Assembly: GCA_025362135.1 (NCBI GenBank)
Contig: JANYHZ010000057.1
Location: 1 to 37,149 of the forward strand
DNA: 37,149 nucleotides
From: Betaproteobacteria bacterium
GTDB lineage: Bacteria; Pseudomonadota; Gammaproteobacteria; Burkholderiales; Usitatibacteraceae
Reading direction: 5' to 3'
Positions 17,629 to 28,600 of the stretch are shown in pieces (position 1 is the first letter of the stretch; each line of letters starts with the position of its first letter). Position numbers and translations under genes: made by a program. The notes below the pieces were generated by a model. It was not told where the DNA came from, made no database searches, and saw only the letters and a list, made by a program, of their open reading frames with translations.

Positions 17629-18816
17629 TCAAACGCGTTCGAATACCGCCGCGATGCCTTGCCCGCCACCGATGCACATGGTCACCAGCGCATAGCGGCC
17701 ACCGGTGCGATGCAGTTCGTATACCGCTTTCGTGGCGAGGAATGCGCCTGAACAGCCAATCGGATGGCCGAGCGCAATGGCACCGCCGTTGGGATTGGTC
17801 TTTTTCGCATCCAGCCCGAGGCCGCGCGATACGGCAATGGCCTGTGCCGCGAAGGCTTCGTTGCTTTCGATCACATCCATTTGGTCCAGCGTCACACCAC
17901 CTTTTTTCAGGGCGAGTTTCGAGGCCGGGATCGGGCCTTCGCCCATGATCTCGTTCGGTACGCCAGCCACCGCATACGACACCAGTCGTGCGATCGCTTT
18001 GTAGCCAGCGGCAGCCGCCAAGGTCGCATCACCAAGCACAAAAAAAGCCGCGCCGTCGTTGACACCGGAAGCGTTGCCCGCCGTCACGGTGCCGCCGTCC
18101 TTTTTGAACGCTGGCTTCATCTTGGCCAGCGTTTCCATCGTCGTGTTGGACTTCACATGTTCGTCCGTATCGAAGGTGACCTCGCCTTTCCTGGTTTGCA
18201 TCACGATCGGCACGATTTGTGACTTGAAGCGCCCCTCAGCGATTGCGGCAGCGGCGCGGCGGTGTGACTCCACAGCGACCGCGTCCTGCTCCTCGCGGGT
18301 AATGCCCCATTTGACCGCCAGATTTTCGGCAGTAATGCCCATGTGGCCCACGCCGAACGGATCGGTTAACGTCGCGACCATGGTATCGATAAGTTTGGTA
18401 TCACCCATGCGCGCGCCAGTGCGCATCGCGGTCGAGAGATATCCGCCGCGGCTCATCACTTCCACACCGCCGCCGATGCCATAGTCGCAATCGCCGAGCA
18501 GGATGTTTTGCGCCGTCGTTACAATGCCCTGAAGGCCTGAGGAACATAACCGGTTCACCGACATCGCCACCGAATCCATCGGTAGTCCCGCCTGGATCGA
18601 CGCCACCCGTGCCACGTAGGCAAAGCGGCTTTCGGTCGGGATGGTGTTACCCACGGTTACGTAATTGATCACTTTGGGATCTACACCCGAACGCTTGATT
18701 GCTTCTTTCATTACGCTCCCGGCCAATTCGGCCGGTTCAATGCCGGCCAGCGAACCGCCGAAGGTTCCAATCGCCGATCTTGCCGCTCCAAGAACCACCA
18801 CATCTCGGGTACTCAT
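17629..18816 (-). CDS. Acetyl-CoA C-acyltransferase / beta-ketothiolase (BktB-like)
   Basis: NRLCSSGLQ (active Cys), NPNGGAIALGHPIGCSG, CIGGGQG. Start at MSTRDVVVLG (18816) with an upstream SD, shorter than the ORF call. Confidence 0.92.
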   Translation of the reverse strand: MSTRDVVVLGAARSAIGTFGGSLAGIEPAELAGSVMKEAIKRSGVDPKVINYVTVGNTIPTESRFAYVARVASIQAGLPMDSVAMSVNRLCSSGLQGIVTTAQNILLGDCDYGIGGGVEVMSRGGYLSTAMRTGARMGDTKLIDTMVATLTDPFGVGHMGITAENLAVKWGITREEQDAVAVESHRRAAAAIAEGRFKSQIVPIVMQTRKGEVTFDTDEHVKSNTTMETLAKMKPAFKKDGGTVTAGNASGVNDGAAFFVLGDATLAAAAGYKAIARLVSYAVAGVPNEIMGEGPIPASKLALKKGGVTLDQMDVIESNEAFAAQAIAVSRGLGLDAKKTNPNGGAIALGHPIGCSGAFLATKAVYELHRTGGRYALVTMCIGGGQGIAAVFERV

Positions 18817-18969
18817 GAACTTTCTCCTTCGGGTAAATGTCTGGATGGATTCTGTCGGTCTGCGCCAATTTATAGCACAACGGTTGAGCTGCGGAAGCGG
18901 TTGATGGTCGCCGCACGCCGAACTTTCCAAAAACTATAGCACGCTAATCCGGTTTCGATAATATATCTT

Positions 18970-18987
18970 ATGTCTTTTATAAGACAT
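18970..18987. promoter_or_regulatory. Operator-like palindrome ATGTCTT-TTAT-AAGACAT
   Basis: Perfect 7-bp inverted arms in AT-rich DNA between two divergent genes. Confidence 0.55.
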
Positions 18988-19073
18988 ATTGACGCGCCGC
19001 AACATTGCGTGTAATTTGGGACTGTTTTCGGCAGCGCTCGTTTATTCCCACCATCCCGCCGACGGAGAAATCC

Positions 19074-20228
19074 ATGAATCACGCTGAAGCCGCGCATTTG
19101 CCGCAGTTGCCTAACCCGTCGATGCGGTCCGTCGTCTCCGCTGACATGCTCGGGGATTACTGGCCCGGCATCCAGATGTACTACCCGCCGGTCAAATACG
19201 CGCCTTCGCTGGGCATCTACGAAGATCTTGAACAAGCCTCGCAACGCTTCAAGAAACATGCCTGGGGCACGACCGCACACACATTGATTTTTGATCTTGA
19301 AGACGGGTGTCGGCAAAAGGAAATGTCGCGTGAATTGTTGCGACGCGAATTACCAAAAATGGCAAAACGCAAGGAAGTTCAGGTGGCGGTACGGATCAAT
19401 CCGTTCCGAACGGAAGAGTACGAAAAAGACCTGCAGATGGTGCGCGACCTCGCCGATCACATTGATGCCGTGATGCTGGCAAAGGCCGGCGAGGCTTACG
19501 GGTCGCCGGAGATCCGTGATCTCTCCGCTGTACTGGTCGGCTTAAATCACCGCATCACCATCCAGCCCATCATTGAGCATCCGAAATCGTTGAAAATCGC
19601 GCCCGATCTGATGCAGTACGCCACCGTCAAACACGTGGTGTTCGGTATCCACGATTTCTCCAAGGCGATGGGCATCCAAATCACCCCGCGCCGCTGGACT
19701 GAAGAACTGGCGTACTTCATGAATCAGGTATTGTTCGAAGCGCGTATCGCTGGCAAAGGTGTCATCGGCGGTGTGGAGACGCTGATCGGACAATCGACCA
19801 TGCCCGAGAATTTCGTCGAGCCCAACGATGTGCGTCGCTGGCTTGATTTGCATGGCGACGACGAAAGCCGCGTTGTTTACGGCCATGCCTGTGAAGAAGC
19901 GGCAATGGGCATGACCGGTAAACAGGTTATCCATCCCTCACACATTCACCCTTGCAAGGTCGCCTATACGCCGTCGCCGACCGACATCAAGACCAAGAGC
20001 GCGATTTTGAAAGCGGCGATAGAGGCCGATGCGCTGTTGGGTGGTGCCATCAAATTCAACGGTGAAATGCTCGATCCGCCGATGTTTGGTAAAGCTTTGC
20101 AAACGCTTTTGCGTGCGCACGCGCTGCACGCGCTTGCGGATGCGGATACGGCGTTTGCGATGGAAGTGCTGCAAAAGCTGCCTGCGCAAGTGGTTCGCGA
20201 GAACTGGCCGTATAGCGTCATCCTTTGA
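19074..20228 (+). CDS. HpcH/HpaI aldolase / citrate lyase (CitE-like) family protein
   Basis: FDLEDGCRQKEM, VRINPFRTEEYEKDL, IIEHPKSL, GKQVIHPSHI. Start at ATG 19074 after GGAGAAA. Confidence 0.85.
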   Translation: MNHAEAAHLPQLPNPSMRSVVSADMLGDYWPGIQMYYPPVKYAPSLGIYEDLEQASQRFKKHAWGTTAHTLIFDLEDGCRQKEMSRELLRRELPKMAKRKEVQVAVRINPFRTEEYEKDLQMVRDLADHIDAVMLAKAGEAYGSPEIRDLSAVLVGLNHRITIQPIIEHPKSLKIAPDLMQYATVKHVVFGIHDFSKAMGIQITPRRWTEELAYFMNQVLFEARIAGKGVIGGVETLIGQSTMPENFVEPNDVRRWLDLHGDDESRVVYGHACEEAAMGMTGKQVIHPSHIHPCKVAYTPSPTDIKTKSAILKAAIEADALLGGAIKFNGEMLDPPMFGKALQTLLRAHALHALADADTAFAMEVLQKLPAQVVRENWPYSVIL

Positions 20229-20245
20229 GCGCAGAAAATTACAGA

Positions 20246-20313
20246 GAAACTCTAGCACTGGCGCGGATCACCGACCATAAATGCCCTGTGATAGCCGCCA
20301 AATATAGAGTTTC
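20246..20313. other. Structured intergenic element (three stacked stems)
   Basis: GAAACTCTA/TAGAGTTTC, TGGCG/CGCCA and ATCAC/GTGAT nested with near-symmetric internal loops. Confidence 0.55.
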
Positions 20314-20349
20314 GTCATTTCATTCCAATATTCTCGACGCCTAAGCCCG

Positions 20350-21987
20350 ATGAACGCACGTTCCCAAGCCTTTCCTCCTTTCCCAGCCTGGACGTGGCAC
20401 GTCCCGGAATTTTTTAATATCGGCGTTGCCTGTACCGACGCGCATGTCGGCACCGAGATCGAGGAACGACTCGCGATGATCGTCGAGGACGATACCGCCG
20501 GAACTGCCAACGCGACCTACGGCGAATTGGCCAGGCGCACCAGCCAGTTCGCGCAGCTTCTGCGTAAGCGCGGCGTCTCGCCGGGTGACCGTGTCTTGAT
20601 CCGGCTGCCAAACAGTCTGGATTATCCGACCGCCTTTTTGGGCGCGATGAAGTCCGGCTGCATCGCGGTGCCTACGTCCACCCTTCTGACCGTGGATGAA
20701 GTGCTATATCTGGCGAAAGACTCTGGCGCCAAGGTATTAGTCATGGATCACCCGATGTGGGAGCAATTGGCACCGCGCGTGTCAGAAGCGCCGGAAGCAA
20801 AATTGGTATTGCTATCCGGCAAGGGCAAGCACATCGATGGACTTGCCGTGACCGCGCTCGATCTCAAACCCGCGCTGGACGAGATCACGGTCTGGTCGGC
20901 ACCTCATGCGACGCATGCCAGCGATCCCGCCTACCTCGTCTACACATCCGGCACGACGGGCTACCCCAAAGGTGTGCTACACGCGCATCGTGCACTGATC
21001 GGTCGCGAACCCGCATCTGAGTACTGGTTCAATTTCAATCCGAATTCTGTTGATCGCATTTTGCATTCGGGAAAATTCAACTGGACCTACGTACTGGGTT
21101 CCGGACTGATGGACCCCTTGTATCGCGGCAAAACCGTGATCGTGCACGAGGGCAAGAATGACGCGATTACGTGGACGCGGCTGATCGCCAAACACAAGGC
21201 GACCATCTTCATCGGCGTGCCCACGGTTTACCGCCAGATCATCCAGAAGACGACTGCCAATGGGGAAACGGTACCATCGTTGCGCATGTGCATGAGCGCG
21301 GGAGAACATTTGTCCGATGACATGCTGGCGGCATGGCGCACGCGCTTCGGCATGGACATTTACGAAGCGGTCGGTATGAGCGAATTTTCGTACTACCTCT
21401 CGCAAAGCATCCATCGGCCGATTCGCGCCGGATCCGCAGGATTTCCACAACCGGGACACGATATTAAGTTGCTCGACCCCGATACGTTGCAAGCTGTACC
21501 GCACGGCGAAGAGGGGATGATCGCCGTCCCGGAAGCGGACCCTGGCCTGTTTCTGCGCTACTGGAATATGCCGGAGGAAACCGTCAAGTATCTTCACGAC
21601 GGTTACTTTTTCACCGGTGACTACGCCAAGATTGATGAAGATGGCTATCTTTGGTTTCTGGGCAGAAAAGACGACATCATCAAGAGCTTCGGCTATCGTG
21701 TCTCGCCTTATGAAGTCGAGCGTGTATTGAAATCGCATCCCGCAGTGGCCGATTGCGCCTGCATCGGCGAACAAATCGAGAAAGACAAGCTGCTCGTGGT
21801 CGCCTACGTCATTGCGCAGCCTGGTGTAGATGTCTCAGCGGAACAATTGCAGGCTTACGGCCAGCAACATCTCGCCACCTACAAGGTGCCCAGGCGAATC
21901 TATCTTGCGAAGGAATTCCCGCGCACCAAGAATGGTAAAATTCTTCGTCGTGAAATCAGTCCGGCGATTGCCTCGTCACACTCTTGA
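20350..21987 (+). CDS. AMP-binding acyl-CoA synthetase/ligase (benzoate-CoA-ligase-like)
   Basis: YLVYTSGTTGYPKGVLHAH, YEAVGMSEFSYYLS, PRTKNGKILRREI. Confidence 0.9.
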   Translation: MNARSQAFPPFPAWTWHVPEFFNIGVACTDAHVGTEIEERLAMIVEDDTAGTANATYGELARRTSQFAQLLRKRGVSPGDRVLIRLPNSLDYPTAFLGAMKSGCIAVPTSTLLTVDEVLYLAKDSGAKVLVMDHPMWEQLAPRVSEAPEAKLVLLSGKGKHIDGLAVTALDLKPALDEITVWSAPHATHASDPAYLVYTSGTTGYPKGVLHAHRALIGREPASEYWFNFNPNSVDRILHSGKFNWTYVLGSGLMDPLYRGKTVIVHEGKNDAITWTRLIAKHKATIFIGVPTVYRQIIQKTTANGETVPSLRMCMSAGEHLSDDMLAAWRTRFGMDIYEAVGMSEFSYYLSQSIHRPIRAGSAGFPQPGHDIKLLDPDTLQAVPHGEEGMIAVPEADPGLFLRYWNMPEETVKYLHDGYFFTGDYAKIDEDGYLWFLGRKDDIIKSFGYRVSPYEVERVLKSHPAVADCACIGEQIEKDKLLVVAYVIAQPGVDVSAEQLQAYGQQHLATYKVPRRIYLAKEFPRTKNGKILRREISPAIASSHS

Positions 21988-22148
21988 GTCGTGCGTCCAT
22001 ACAGCAGGCGCTTGTAGCAGGGTAAATCCCGGACCGCTCGAAAAGTAACGTTACTGGTTGGCCGCCACAAGCTTTGTTGAACATTGCTGAATTTATTCCC
22101 GCACAAAATTGTTTTGTGCGGCTTTCCCCATTTTTTTCGGATCATTCC

Positions 22149-22763
22149 ATGGAACCAAAAGGCAAGTTACCCGCAATGAGGCCCCTGCCTTCGCTCATTT
22201 TCATGAGTCGTTGGCTGCAGCTTCCCCTGTATCTGGGCCTCATACTCGCGCAAGGCGTGTATGTGTTCATGTTCTGGTCGGAGTTGTATTACCTGATCCT
22301 GTCGGCCTTTGGCAATGAGGCCGCACTCCAGCACATCCTGACAGCGATCGCGGTCGAGGGCGCTGCGGTTCCCACCAAGCTCAATGAAGTCACGATTATG
22401 CTGGTGGTCCTTGGGCTCATCGATGTGGTGATGATTTCCAACCTGCTGATCATGGTCATCATCGGCGGCTATGAGACGTTCGTTTCGCGCATGGGTCTCG
22501 ATGGGCATCCAGATCAGCCGGAATGGCTTTCGCACGTCAATGCCTCGGTGTTGAAGGTGAAGCTCGCGACGGCGATCATCGGCATTTCGTCCATTCATTT
22601 GTTGAAGACCTTCATCAATGCAAAGGCGTACATGGCGAATGGGGAATGGATTGCGCAGACGGTAATCCACATTACCTTCCTTCTGTCGGCCCTCGCCATC
22701 GCCTACAGCGACAAGATCATGTCCCACCAGGAAAAACCCTCGAAATCCGCTACTCCGCATTAG
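22149..22763 (+). CDS. YqhA / TIGR00645 family membrane protein
   Basis: Multi-TM protein ([26 protein letters not shown]...). Start likely ATG 22149 (or 22176). Confidence 0.85.
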   Translation: MEPKGKLPAMRPLPSLIFMSRWLQLPLYLGLILAQGVYVFMFWSELYYLILSAFGNEAALQHILTAIAVEGAAVPTKLNEVTIMLVVLGLIDVVMISNLLIMVIIGGYETFVSRMGLDGHPDQPEWLSHVNASVLKVKLATAIIGISSIHLLKTFINAKAYMANGEWIAQTVIHITFLLSALAIAYSDKIMSHQEKPSKSATPH

Positions 22764-22769
22764 GAAATT

Positions 22770-24287
22770 TTGATGGCTACAATCAAACAGGAAGACTTCA
22801 TCGCTTCGGTCGCCGATGCGCTCCAGTACATCAGCTACTACCATCCGGTCGATTACATCAAGGCGCTGCATGCGGCCTACCTAAGAGAAGAATCGCCTGC
22901 TGCCAAGGATGCGATGGCGCAGATCCTGATCAATTCGCGAATGGCTGCGGAGGGGCACCGCCCGATCTGTCAGGACACCGGTATTTGCATCGCCTTTATC
23001 CGTGTCGGCATGGATGCGCGTTTTGAAGGGCCGCTTACGCCCGAACAGATGGTTAACGAAGGCGTCCGTCGCGCTTACACCGATGTCAATAATCCCCTGC
23101 GCGGTTCCATGCTGACCGACCCCGATGGCAAGCGCAAAAACACGACCGACAATACGCCCGGCGTTACGCATATTGAAATTGTCCAGGGCGACAAAGTGGA
23201 AGTGATTGTTGCGGCCAAGGGCGGCGGCTCGGAAAACAAATCCAAGTTCGCGATGTTGCTGCCTTCGGACAATATCGTTGACTGGGTTCTCTCGATGTTA
23301 CCGACTATGGGTGCAGACTGGTGCCCGCCGGGTTTGCTTTCGCTGGGCATCGGTGGCTCACCGGAAAAAGCCATGCTGATGGCCAAATGGGGAATGATGG
23401 AGCCGTTTAACATCCATCAGTTGCAGGCGCGCGGCGCGTCAAATCGTGCCGAAGAATTGCGTCTGGAAATTTTTGAGAAGGTAAATGCGCTCGGCATCGG
23501 CGCGCAAGGCTTGGGTGGGCTTTCAACCGTACTCGACGTGAAAGTAAACGATTACCCCACGCACGCGGCCTCAAAGCCGGTGGCGTTGTTACCAAATTGT
23601 GCGGCGACGCGTCACGTGCATTTCACGCTCGATGGTTCCGGTCCGGCCGTGCTGACACCGCCTTCGCTGGAAGATTGGCCCAAACTCGCGCTTGATTTCA
23701 AATCGTCGCGTCGTGTGAATGTGGATACGCTGAACAAAGAAGAAATCGCAACTTGGAAATCCGGCGAGACGCTACTGCTCTCCGGCAAAATTCTGACCGG
23801 TCGGGACGCGGCGCACAAACGCATGACCGACATGATTGCCAAGGGTGAAAAACTGCCCGTGGATTTCACCAACCGATTTATCTACTACGTCGGTCCCGTC
23901 AATCCGGTTCGCGAAGAAGTGGTCGGCCCTGCGGGGCCAACCACCTCATCGCGGATGGACCGTTTTACCGAAACGATGCTGGCAAAAACGGGACTGATTG
24001 GCATGATTGGCAAATCGGAACGTGGTGCCACTGGACTTGAAGCGATCAAAAAACATCGCGCGGTTTACTGTATCGCCGTCGGCGGTGCTGCATATCTCGT
24101 GTCGAAAGCTATTCGCGGATCACGCGTGGTGGCATTCGCTGATTTGGGCATGGAGGCAATCCACGAATTTGAAGTCAAGGACATGCCGGTGACGGTTGCG
24201 GTTGATGCCAATGGCACTTCGGTACACAAAACGGGACCCGCTGAATGGCGCGCCAGGATTGGCAAAATCCCTGTTGTCGTAATGTGA
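22770..24287 (+). CDS. Fumarate hydratase class I (Fe-S)
   Basis: 505 aa; RPICQDTGICIAFIRVG, AAKGGGSENKSKFAML, GLGGLSTVLDVKV. Confidence 0.95.
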   Translation: MMATIKQEDFIASVADALQYISYYHPVDYIKALHAAYLREESPAAKDAMAQILINSRMAAEGHRPICQDTGICIAFIRVGMDARFEGPLTPEQMVNEGVRRAYTDVNNPLRGSMLTDPDGKRKNTTDNTPGVTHIEIVQGDKVEVIVAAKGGGSENKSKFAMLLPSDNIVDWVLSMLPTMGADWCPPGLLSLGIGGSPEKAMLMAKWGMMEPFNIHQLQARGASNRAEELRLEIFEKVNALGIGAQGLGGLSTVLDVKVNDYPTHAASKPVALLPNCAATRHVHFTLDGSGPAVLTPPSLEDWPKLALDFKSSRRVNVDTLNKEEIATWKSGETLLLSGKILTGRDAAHKRMTDMIAKGEKLPVDFTNRFIYYVGPVNPVREEVVGPAGPTTSSRMDRFTETMLAKTGLIGMIGKSERGATGLEAIKKHRAVYCIAVGGAAYLVSKAIRGSRVVAFADLGMEAIHEFEVKDMPVTVAVDANGTSVHKTGPAEWRARIGKIPVVVM

Positions 24288-24290
24288 TGT

Positions 24291-25661
24291 GTGATCGTGC
24301 TTGAAGAAGGTCAACCGCGGGAAGGTCAACATCGGCAATTTAATTTCGCGGTAATCGATGGTTCTGCGGGTTACCGGAGTGTGCTTTCTACGTTTCTCCT
24401 CGCGGAATGGCCAAACGCAACAGTGGAGGAAGTCGATCCGTTTGCAGAAACATTGCAAGGTAGGGGCCATACGTTTGGCACTCACAGCGATGTGATTTTG
24501 CTCGGTGGTATCGGTACATATGCCGAGGCATGTGCCTCGCTGAAGCGCCTCACTGCGCGAGATCGTTGCCCGCCGGTGATATTGATGGTGGCACGCGAGC
24601 TTGAGCCGCAGGTGCCAATGCTGCTTGCAGCGGGAGCAGCTTCGGTACTGTTCAAGGATGGATTCTCCCGGCGCTCGCTGGTCGAGACGATCTCCCGATT
24701 GCTGGGAGTGCACGCACTAGGAAAAAAAGGTGAACTTCCGGGCGTTACATCGACCGCAGCTTACCCCGATGCGCAAAGATTCGGCCAATTCAGCTTCATC
24801 GCCAACGGCCAGTTCAATACGCTGGCAATCGAGCATTTTCGTTTTGTCGCCACACTCGCGAGCAGCAGCCTCGCACAGGTTTTCAGTGCGGAACGAATCG
24901 ATAACCGCAAGCGCGTGGTGGTCAAGATCGGATTGAGCACGCCCATTCACAGTATGGAGGCACGACTCTTCTGCGAGCGCTATCGATTCATTGCCAGCCT
25001 CAATGGGCGCAATGTGGTGCGATATGTGGATGCGGGCGTGGCCGATTCCTGGCCGTACGTGGTACTCGAATACTTGTCCGGCGGTGACCTGCGTCGGCGC
25101 ATGGCCGCCGGTATCACTCCCCGCGAAGCGATCCAGGTACTTTTCGATCTCGCGGGCGCGCTTGCAGTCGTTCATTCGGGAAACTTTGCGCACATGGATG
25201 TCAAACCGGAAAATATTTTTTTCCGCGTTGATGAACTCGTGCTGATCGATTTCAATATTTCAACCCGCTTCGGCAATGTTGCGCGCAACAGAGTCACGGG
25301 TGACGTACTCGGTTCGCCCTTTTACATGAGTCCGGAACAGGGGCGGGGAATGGCGGTCGACGGGCGCAGCGACCTGTACAGCGCGGGCGTGATTTTTTAC
25401 GAGATGCTGACCGGTTGCCAGCCTTACGTCGGTGAAAGTGCGACGCAAGTCATCTACAAACACATACATGACGAAATTCCCTTGCTTCCCAGGCGCGTAC
25501 GCACGTTACAACCGGTGCTCGACGCGCTAATGGCAAAGGATCGTACTGAACGCATCGCTTCGGCGGCGGAACTTGCGGAGATGATGCTGCCGTTTCTGCC
25601 GGGGGGTGAAAAAGCGGACGAATACGCCGACACCACGCCTGTAACGATTGCACCTGAATAG
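24291..25661 (+). CDS. Receiver-like domain fused to Ser/Thr protein kinase
   Basis: N-terminal REC-like fold lacking the phospho-Asp; kinase with VVVKIGL Lys, HMDVKPENIFF, IDFNIS, SPFYMSPEQ. GTG start. Confidence 0.85.
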   Translation: MIVLEEGQPREGQHRQFNFAVIDGSAGYRSVLSTFLLAEWPNATVEEVDPFAETLQGRGHTFGTHSDVILLGGIGTYAEACASLKRLTARDRCPPVILMVARELEPQVPMLLAAGAASVLFKDGFSRRSLVETISRLLGVHALGKKGELPGVTSTAAYPDAQRFGQFSFIANGQFNTLAIEHFRFVATLASSSLAQVFSAERIDNRKRVVVKIGLSTPIHSMEARLFCERYRFIASLNGRNVVRYVDAGVADSWPYVVLEYLSGGDLRRRMAAGITPREAIQVLFDLAGALAVVHSGNFAHMDVKPENIFFRVDELVLIDFNISTRFGNVARNRVTGDVLGSPFYMSPEQGRGMAVDGRSDLYSAGVIFYEMLTGCQPYVGESATQVIYKHIHDEIPLLPRRVRTLQPVLDALMAKDRTERIASAAELAEMMLPFLPGGEKADEYADTTPVTIAPE

Positions 25662-25673
25662 ACCATACCAGTT

Positions 25674-28600
25674 ATGATGCCACATGGCTCTGCAGATGCG
25701 CTATTTCTCGCTCGATGCGCGGCAAAAAGCGCTGGAAAAAACTCGCCGCTATTTATACTCACCTCAAGCGCACAGGACGCCGAACGCCTGAGCGCTGAAA
25801 TTGCGTTTTTTCAACCCACACTTCGCGTACATCGCCTCCCCGACTGGGAGACGCTGCCTTACGACCATTTTTCGCCGCATCCAGACTTGGTATCGGAGCG
25901 ACTGGCGACGTTGTATCACTTTTCGCAGGGACAGTTCGATGTCGGCATCGTGCCAGTCACGACAGCGATGACGCGTTTGTGCCCGCGCGAGTACCTCGCC
26001 GGCCATTCATTTTTTATCCGGATCAAATCGCGCCTCAACCTCGAACGCTTGCGAGACGATCTCACGCTGGCTGGCTACACCTGCACCACGCAGGTCATGG
26101 CTCCGGGCGAATTCGCCGTACGCGGTGGCTTGATCGATCTGTTCCCGATGGGCAGCTCCGTACCCTATCGCGTAGATCTGTTTGGCGACGAGGTCGATCA
26201 GATTCGTACTTTCGATGTCGATACACAGCGCAGCATTTACCCGGTGAATGAAATCCGATTGCTGCCGGCCCGCGAGTTTCCGCTGGACAAGGACGGACAG
26301 CATCGCTTCCGCGAAAATTTCCGCGAAAATTTCGATGGCGATCCCTCGAAGAGTCGCATGTACAAGGATGTTTCCGCCGGATTGGCACCGAACGGAATTG
26401 AATATTACTTGCCACTGTTTTTCGAGCACACTGCCACGGTCTTTGACTATCTCCCTGAAAATACCAGTGTATTTTTGCATGGAGATGTGAGCGCTAATGC
26501 AGAAGACTTTTGGAAGGACACGCAATCCCGCTTTGAGCTGATGCGTGGCGATAAAGATCGGCCACTACTGCCCCCAAAAGATATTTTCCTCGCTGTGGAT
26601 GAACTGTTTGGTGGCATGAAACCTTTCGCCAAATGTGATCGCGAAACGGTGTACGGTACCGCACTGGCATTACCTGCGGTGGAAGTCGACCGCCGCGCCG
26701 CTGACCCGCTGACGAAGTTTCGTGCGTTCGTCGCGGCGTTCGGCGGCAACATTCTCATCACTGCCGACGGCATGGGGCGACGCGAAACCGTCTCGCAGTT
26801 CCTGGCTGAAAACGCCCTGAGAGCCGCACCAGTCAACAACTTTTCCTCCTTCTCCACTGGCAGAATTGGCGTCGTCATTACTTTCACACCGCTGCAAACC
26901 GGATTCATCCTGCCCGGCGAGCGTCTGGCTGTCGTCACCGAAAACGAGTTGTACGCATCCGAAGTAAAGCAATCACGACGCCGCGAAAAATCGCGCACCA
27001 GTACCGAGGGTCTGCTACGCGACTTGGCCGAAGTCAAGATAGGCGATCCGGTGGTGCACGAACAGCACGGCATCGGTCGCTATGCCGGGCTGGTCACCAT
27101 GGACCTTGGCGAAGGTGCCCATGAATTTCTGGAACTGCATTACGCTGGCACCGACAAGCTCTTTGTTCCTGTCGCGCAGCTCTCCGTCATTTCCCGCTAC
27201 ACCGGTGCCAATCCCGACACCGCACCGCTGTACAAACTCGGCAGCGGCCAGTGGGAAAAAGCCCGCAAGAGAGCTGCGGAACTGGTACGCGATACGGCTG
27301 CGGAGTTGCTCAATCTTTACGCTCGACGGGCGGCGCGGCAGGGGTTTGCATTCCCGCTGAAACTCAATGAATTCGATGCCTTCTCCGCGAGTTTCCCGTT
27401 TGAAGAAACGCCTGACCAGGCCGCGGCGATCAAGGCAGTGATGGCAGATATGACATCCGGAAAACCAATGGATCGACTTGTGTGCGGCGACGTTGGCTTT
27501 GGCAAGACCGAGGTGGCGCTGCGTGCAGCCTTCATTGCTGTAGCGGCGGGGAAACAGGTTGCCATTCTGGTTCCAACCACGCTCCTCGCCGAGCAACACT
27601 TCCAGAATTTTTCAGATCGCTTTGCCGAATGGCCGGTAAAGATCGCAGAGTTTTCGCGGTTTCGTTCAGCCAAAGAAACGACCATGGCGTTGAAGGGCAT
27701 TGCGGACGGTACCGTCGATATCGCCATCGGAACGCACAAGCTAATACAGAAAGACGTGTCGTTCAAAAACCTTGGGCTGGTGATTCTCGATGAAGAACAT
27801 CGCTTCGGCGTGCGTCAAAAAGAAGCGCTGAAAGCGTTACGAACCGAAGTCGATGTGCTGACGCTGACCGCCACGCCGATCCCGCGCACGCTTGCCATGT
27901 CGCTCGAGGGCCTGCGGGATTTTTCGGTGATTGCAACTGCGCCGCAGCGACGCCTTGCCATCAAAACTTTTGTGATCCCGCTTTCCGAGGGCATTATCGT
28001 TGAAGCCGTCATGCGTGAACTGAAACGCGGCGGGCAGGCTTACTATCTCTACAACGAAGTCGATACGATCCAGAACCAATATGATCGCTTGGCGCGGCTG
28101 CTACCGGAAGCACGTATCGCGGTCGCACATGGCCAATTGCCGGAACGCGAACTCGAACGCGTCATGCGTGATTTTTACCATCAGCGCTCCAACGTGTTGC
28201 TGTGCTCAACCATCATCGAGACCGGTATCGATGTGCCGACCGCGAATACGATTCTGATTCATCGCGCCGACAAATTCGGACTCGCGCAATTGCATCAGTT
28301 GCGTGGGCGCGTTGGACGCTCGCACCATCAGGCGTACGCTTATCTGCTTACGCCGCCTGCAGAGGCGCTCAATGCCAACGCCAGGAAGCGGCTCGAAGCG
28401 ATCCAGATGATGGAGGACCTGGGCGCGGGTTTTTATCTCGCCATGCACGATCTGGAAATTCGCGGTGCGGGCGAAGTACTCGGCGACTCCCAGTCCGGCG
28501 GCATTCAGGATATCGGCTTCACCTTGTATTCAGACATGCTCAACGCTGCGGTGAAGTCACTCAAGGCAGGTCGCGAACCCGATTTACTCAAGCCCTTGAA

